The position numbers and the translations under genes were made by a program. Positions 12,001 to 12,200 of a stretch of 12,200 nt of DNA are shown here, in pieces (positions within the stretch are counted from its first letter, which is position 1; each line of letters begins with the position of its first letter). Location of the stretch: NCBI GenBank assembly GCA_016939345.1, contig JAFGHG010000076.1:1-12200 (forward strand), given 5' to 3'. This DNA is from Candidatus Omnitrophota bacterium. Its GTDB lineage: Bacteria; Omnitrophota; Gorgyraeia; Duberdicusellales; 4484-171. The notes beneath the pieces were generated by a model, which saw only the letters and a list, made by a program, of their open reading frames with translations, did not search any database and was not told where the DNA came from.

Positions 12001-12200
12001 GCGAATTGCGGCGTAGATGTATTAACCTTAAGGGGGAAAGCACAGATTTCCAGCCGACTAATGAGCGTGCTGTGTTGCTCCAGACTTCAGCACTTAAACT
12101 GTAGTAAATACGCACTCCGAGGACAAAATGATAGAAAGAAACAATCGTCGGTATGACCGACAAAAGCAGCAAGAATAGAGTTATATAAAAACCGCTTGAT
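1..12200 (-). CDS. Giant multidomain membrane protein, internal fragment (at least 4066 codons)
   Basis: One reading frame (codons 12199-12197 down to 4-2) is free of stops over the whole window. Chance cannot explain 4066 open codons at moderate GC. Recognisable domains follow one another in this same frame from edge to edge, so it is a single gene and not several. Neither start nor stop is present. The translation carries a GT2/OpgH-like membrane glycosyltransferase region, three HExxxH repeat domains, an adenine phosphoribosyltransferase-like domain, a kinase-like domain, a GT-A glycosyltransferase, two GT4 glycosyltransferases, a beta-rich segment, a uridine-kinase-like P-loop domain and about twelve hydrophobic helices. 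No frameshift or stop interrupts it, so it appears to be under selection for full-length translation. The likely role, inferred from the domains, is envelope polysaccharide synthesis or modification at the cytoplasmic membrane. Giant genes of this kind are known from Omnitrophota; that assignment is probable but unproven. Confidence 0.97.
80..130 (-). other. Membrane helix near the window's C-terminal edge
   Basis: Residues 4024-4040, AVSALFMIAFSVFLFYS, form a membrane span. The N-terminal flank is acidic (KEEQSGPDDSH) and the C-terminal flank is basic (GARQAAKRIETAYANIRSGR), so the C-terminal side is favoured to be cytoplasmic. The last 26 residues beyond it run off the window and look like the start of another soluble part. 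Confidence 0.9.
250..823 (-). other. Uridine-kinase-like P-loop NTPase domain with altered Walker A
   Basis: Residues about 3793-3983. LIWIAGGTNTGTSTIASFIG is a P-loop followed by a helix; the pattern G3802-x4-G3807-T3808-S3809 has Thr where Walker A Lys is expected. Next comes VLHLDRFYLDD (D3831), matching the S-x-D-D-F-Y strand of uridine kinases and phosphoribulokinases. LNRPESIIWSEL matches their F-D-H-P-D-A-F-D-W segment, VVIVEGLYFA (E3879) their I-V-E-G-I, and RDLARGRN (R3918) their R-D-x-x-x-R-G-R lid. Lys-to-Thr P-loops are known in archaeal-type CMP kinases, so the change need not abolish binding. The family phosphorylates nucleosides, ribulose phosphate or similar small molecules; which one cannot be told. 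It is the last enzymatic domain before the window's C-terminal membrane helix. Confidence 0.8.
824..1011 (-). other. Linker before the P-loop domain
   Basis: Residues about 3730-3792, polar and acidic (NESKDLSPDFNDDSK), becoming helical towards ENIISDIRRLISIKTLDP. Nothing catalytic is seen. Confidence 0.4.
1012..1255 (-). other. Short beta-rich segment, residues about 3649-3729
   Basis: About 80 residues with a regular pattern of short strands: YFAGDIKFEGNYSIENSYI, SVGEGITLVIEDGVEVKDTL and IAQGSVFVLGEGARIY. Turns of the type x-G-x-G and x-G-x-x-V recur about every 15-20 residues. It resembles a few turns of a beta-solenoid such as left-handed hexapeptide or carbohydrate-binding helices, but it is too short and irregular to name. 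It may pack against the preceding GT4 domain. Confidence 0.4.
1256..2446 (-). other. Glycosyltransferase family 4 domain 2, residues about 3252-3648
   Basis: A second full-length GT-B enzyme. The first half opens with HYIFVVSNPSVTGGGETYVF, the glycine loop of GT4, and includes VVYYHGSDDPIRR. The second half has SPNRIIRDKGPEEAIRA with R3460 and K3465 for the diphosphate, PSYSEGFGLTVLEA with the E-x7-E pair E3542 and E3550, and QAGGIPEAMLDGLTGL. It has no defect. Apart from these motifs it differs greatly from the other GT4 copy, so it is not a recent duplicate and probably has another donor or acceptor. An insertion near the end (INFELDKNDANRNRVIV) follows the GGIPEA segment. A 47-residue linker joins it to repeat C upstream, and the beta-rich segment follows at once. 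Confidence 0.92.
2588..2998 (-). repeat. HExxxH repeat domain, copy C
   Basis: Residues 3068-3204. It begins YYPMRVP, close to YPMAVP of copy A, and carries SRAPPRVDIIITDD, NATVYLNTYFFSL and TKQIEILYHEAISHI with H3184, E3185 and H3189, then the Glu pair 3197-3198 within NEERALADT. It is closer to copy A than copy B is, sharing the full QIEILYHEAISHI segment. DNA in that segment is also alike: 2631-2669 and 8712-8750 match at 35 of 39 bases. A membrane helix precedes it by fewer than 10 residues and a GT4 enzyme follows after a short linker. Copies A, B and C start 634 and 1394 residues apart. Confidence 0.82.
3020..3073 (-). other. Single membrane helix before repeat C
   Basis: Residues 3043-3060, LILLSVLSLLAIVLITL, form a clear membrane span. 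The N-terminal flank is acidic (NIEVEAENSSS) and the C-terminal flank is basic over a longer stretch (MRVPNGWSSGKPQKR), so the C-terminal side is favoured to face the cytoplasm. Repeat C starts directly after it. Confidence 0.93.
3122..4264 (-). other. Glycosyltransferase family 4 domain 1, residues about 2646-3026
   Basis: A full-length GT-B enzyme of about 380 residues. The N-terminal Rossmann half opens with KAIVRVYPMEF and the glycine loop VGGIERHLGML. The C-terminal half has SPNRITVEKGADILIEA with R2854 and K2859, the basic pair that contacts the donor's diphosphate. PSRSEGLGRILLEA follows, with the E-x7-E pair E2936 and E2944, and then KQGGIPEAMIDGKTGFLF, typical of GT4. All key residues are intact, so it is likely an active retaining glycosyltransferase using a nucleotide sugar. 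Donor and acceptor cannot be told. It comes after the GT-A domain and the helical linker, and is followed within 20 residues by a membrane helix, which would hold it at the membrane. Confidence 0.93.
4265..4999 (-). other. Alpha-helical linker, residues about 2401-2645
   Basis: About 245 residues between the GT-A and first GT4 domains. It is rich in charged residues and in regularly spaced I, L and F, and seems almost wholly helical (for example EKYVEIITERPDEVRKLIAE and SWRELLRRRKAVFAIHQRIA). No membrane span and no catalytic motif are visible. It could be a helical scaffold or a domain of unknown family. Confidence 0.55.
5000..6226 (-). other. GT-A fold glycosyltransferase domain (family 2-like), residues about 1992-2400
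   Basis: The domain opens with the strand HIVIISSNRPHVLSANLRSI, the typical start of a GT2-like nucleotide-binding fold. The next marker is HVAVVDDSDDEG (2040-2051), where such enzymes hold the acidic uracil/ribose contact. YLDDDARL has D2150-D2152 where the metal-binding DxD lies. A later segment, SGGANCSHFGN and LREDLNF (E2350, D2349 region reading ED as LRED), stands where the G-G and E-D acceptor and catalytic-base motifs are found. Around 400 residues is somewhat long for the core, owing to a charged, R- and D-rich insert around DRGDRNQWDYLFDDF. It transfers a sugar from a nucleotide donor to an acceptor that cannot be read from the sequence. It lies between two helical linkers, ahead of a GT4 domain, so the two may act in succession on one glycan. 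Confidence 0.72.
6227..6781 (-). other. Helical linker, residues about 1807-1991
   Basis: About 185 residues rich in E, R, L, A and K with heptad-like leucine spacing (ERRQLESEELSRLLARSLFE; later QAHEAIEKARIL and VVKIYQRGLDLLRRA). It looks like extended alpha-helix or coiled coil that tethers the GT-A domain to repeat B. No enzyme motif is seen. Confidence 0.55.
6782..7180 (-). repeat. HExxxH repeat domain, copy B
   Basis: Residues 1674-1806. It has the same succession as copies A and C: ITVP near the start, NRAPPQVTIFVTND, the strand RRIVYLHSYFFSL, then FKQVEILYHEIISHI with H1787, E1788 and H1792, and a Glu-Glu pair at 1800-1801, again exactly 13 residues after the first His. It is the most divergent copy: HEAISH has become HEIISH, and EERAxADT has become EEQAFNHS. 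That the His, Glu and downstream Glu are kept while neighbours drift suggests they are needed. It has no membrane helix directly before it, unlike A and C; the nearest upstream one lies about 270 residues before the copy begins. Confidence 0.78.
7181..7459 (-). other. Linker between kinase-like domain and repeat B
   Basis: Residues about 1581-1673. Mixed helix and strand with acidic stretches (ELGDYYSEQL, VVDSENDD). No motif is recognised. It may form the opening part of repeat B's domain or the end of the kinase-like one. Confidence 0.4.
7460..7960 (-). other. Kinase-like (phosphotransferase-fold) domain, residues about 1413-1580
   Basis: The region shows features of protein-kinase-like folds without being a clear member. 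WPFVLKLF (about 1440) resembles the strand with the ATP-contacting lysine. ETAVIMRKVTLDD follows at hinge position. PLDAAFANFGLVGGQIRMLD with PGHL (D1549 to L1570) resembles the catalytic loop plus DFG segment, where an acidic residue, N-[FY]-G and D-[PF]-G recur at similar spacing in sugar, lipid and lipopolysaccharide kinases. No HxD motif and no perfect glycine loop are visible. It follows a membrane helix directly and is followed by about 90 residues of linker and then repeat copy B. It may phosphorylate a sugar or lipid, or be a binding domain; I am not confident of the fold. Confidence 0.4.
7985..8044 (-). other. Single membrane helix between APRT-like and kinase-like domains
   Basis: Residues 1386-1405 run FSFAVLLMVGGILLLIGIFS, a clear transmembrane span. 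The C-terminal flank is basic (SRLNSSSKSERTLRLKH) and the N-terminal flank is near neutral, which by the positive-inside rule favours the C-terminal side facing the cytoplasm. Confidence 0.93.
8140..8599 (-). other. Adenine phosphoribosyltransferase-like domain, residues about 1201-1353
   Basis: The domain matches the APRT family along its whole length. FDVTPLF corresponds to the N-terminal F-x-D-I-T-P-L-L. DKIAGLEATGFILG (D1230-G1243) corresponds to D-x-V-A-G-I-E-A-R-G-F-I. AIRKGGKL corresponds to VRKPGKLP. RIILVDDYIHSGSQ (1297-1310) is the PRPP-binding loop, with both acidic residues kept and the usual ATGGT tail changed to HSGSQ. About 155 residues is close to a free-standing enzyme (170-180). 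APRT converts adenine and PRPP to AMP plus pyrophosphate in the cytoplasm. Here it is fused between an HExxxH domain and a membrane helix, which I know of in no standard APRT. It may salvage a base, bind a nucleotide as a regulator, or act on another PRPP-dependent substrate. The alterations R to T in GLEATGF and in the loop tail could change specificity. Confidence 0.88.
8669..9082 (-). repeat. HExxxH repeat domain, copy A (putative metalloprotease-like)
   Basis: Residues 1040-1177. The domain opens with YPMAVP. It continues with a strand-like segment (LTIVITED), a second strand (STIYLHTYFFSL) and then the helix KQIEILYHEAISHI, with H1157, E1158 and H1162. A Glu-Glu pair (1170-1171) follows 13 residues after the first His, in the context EERAIADT. 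An edge strand followed by a helix carrying two His and a Glu is the usual arrangement in zinc-dependent peptidases, but the motif has three residues between E and the second H, not the canonical two. Dipeptidyl peptidase III (M49, HExxGH) shows that such spacing can bind zinc. The same domain recurs at 6782-7180 and 2588-2998. It sits between the polytopic membrane bundle and the APRT-like domain. Being a protease is an inference. Confidence 0.8.
9150..9946 (-). other. Polytopic membrane domain, about eight helices
   Basis: Residues about 752-1017 hold a series of strongly hydrophobic stretches: LMLWFHYFIAPFAVLLIIFL, then LRPALIFLTVSTLLMIMI, FWLAFVLLI with DTLVALPYYVFLIP, VVGILGLVSFAIAISYM, IVLNFLASLVFLTGIFVY, IITMLAFVIG, then a pair ending IILMGMILTVLNI. 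A cytosolic-looking loop rich in K, D and P (about residues 845-885) interrupts them. Such a bundle directly after a GT2-like core is the layout of polymer-exporting glycosyltransferases such as OpgH and BcsA. The helix count is by eye and uncertain by one or two. The HExxxH repeat A follows immediately. Confidence 0.85.
9990..10620 (-). other. Putative processive GT2-like catalytic core, residues about 527-736
   Basis: The order of motifs recalls membrane glycosyltransferases of the OpgH/cellulose synthase type. GMAKNN stands where those enzymes have a KAGN-like stretch. It is followed after a few residues by LMFDAST, where they have a DAD motif (D581). Then comes NPELQIVNP, where they have NPxVGIVQ, then FYGKG where they have an F-x-G-x-G-like loop. 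Finally TRFMMDRGQYELFF (R727 to F738) sits just before the first membrane helix, where QxxRW lies. Two departures from the consensus matter. The second aspartate of DAD is serine here, and QxxRW is only loosely matched, so activity cannot be assumed. The family is therefore tentative; it could also be a distantly related or degenerate transferase. A true enzyme would elongate a glucan or similar polymer from a nucleotide sugar and pass it through the helices that follow. Confidence 0.4.
10560..12100 (-). other. Uncharacterised soluble region, residues about 34-546
   Basis: About 510 residues without a membrane helix and without a family I recognise. It has many charged and aromatic residues and seems largely alpha-helical. 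It is bounded by a membrane helix upstream and the putative membrane glycosyltransferase core downstream, so it may be the N-terminal part of that enzyme or a separate domain. I could not find the usual GT-A opening strand (hydrophobic strand plus a P-x-Y/R-N/x-E loop) in it. Aromatic-rich patches such as WEDWVHGF and REYKHWIDAHGD would suit carbohydrate contact, but that is only suggestive. No function is assigned. Confidence 0.5.
12105..12193 (-). other. Membrane helix region at the window's N-terminal edge
   Basis: Residues about 3-31 begin with the stretch FYITLFLLLLSVIPTIVSF, long and hydrophobic enough to span a membrane, followed by a less hydrophobic segment that may form a short second helix or an interfacial stretch. 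Since the gene continues to the right, this need not be the first helix of the protein. Confidence 0.8.

Noticed and set aside
1..12200. Several adjacent genes instead of one
   Set aside because: No stop separates the domains in the shared frame, and there is no gap in coding character where a promoter or ribosome binding site could lie.

Overview
The whole window is one open reading frame on the minus strand. Reading the + strand in triplets from position 2, none of the 4066 triplets is TTA, CTA or TCA, so the minus frame has no stop from 12199 down to 2. No start or stop of the gene lies inside, so the true protein is longer than 4066 residues at both ends. There is no intergenic DNA, RNA gene, promoter, terminator, CRISPR array or insertion sequence. 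Residue numbers below count from the window's right edge, so residue n is the codon whose lowest base is 12200-3n.

A gene this long that carries enzymatic domains instead of adhesin or NRPS/PKS modules, with moderate (roughly 40%) GC and glycosyltransferases alternating with membrane helices, suggests Candidatus Omnitrophota, a phylum known for giant genes. No taxonomic marker is present, so this is an inference.

Layout from N to C terminus (right to left): a membrane helix; a ~500-residue soluble region I cannot name; a processive-type (OpgH/BcsA-like) glycosyltransferase-like region followed by about eight membrane helices; copy A of a repeated putative metalloprotease domain with an HExxxH motif; a complete adenine phosphoribosyltransferase-like domain; a membrane helix; a kinase-like domain; copy B of the HExxxH domain; a helical linker; a GT-A (family 2-like) glycosyltransferase domain; a second helical linker; a GT4 glycosyltransferase; a membrane helix; copy C of the HExxxH domain; a second GT4 glycosyltransferase; a short beta-rich domain; a uridine-kinase-like P-loop domain with an altered Walker A; and a last membrane helix.

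The modules look like repeated units of membrane anchor, HExxxH domain and enzyme(s). The simplest reading is a membrane-bound assembly that makes or remodels a surface polysaccharide, with nucleotide and phosphate-transfer domains that might supply or sense activated sugars. The HExxxH domains may process the polypeptide or its targets. The sequence supports the domain list; the joint function is inference.
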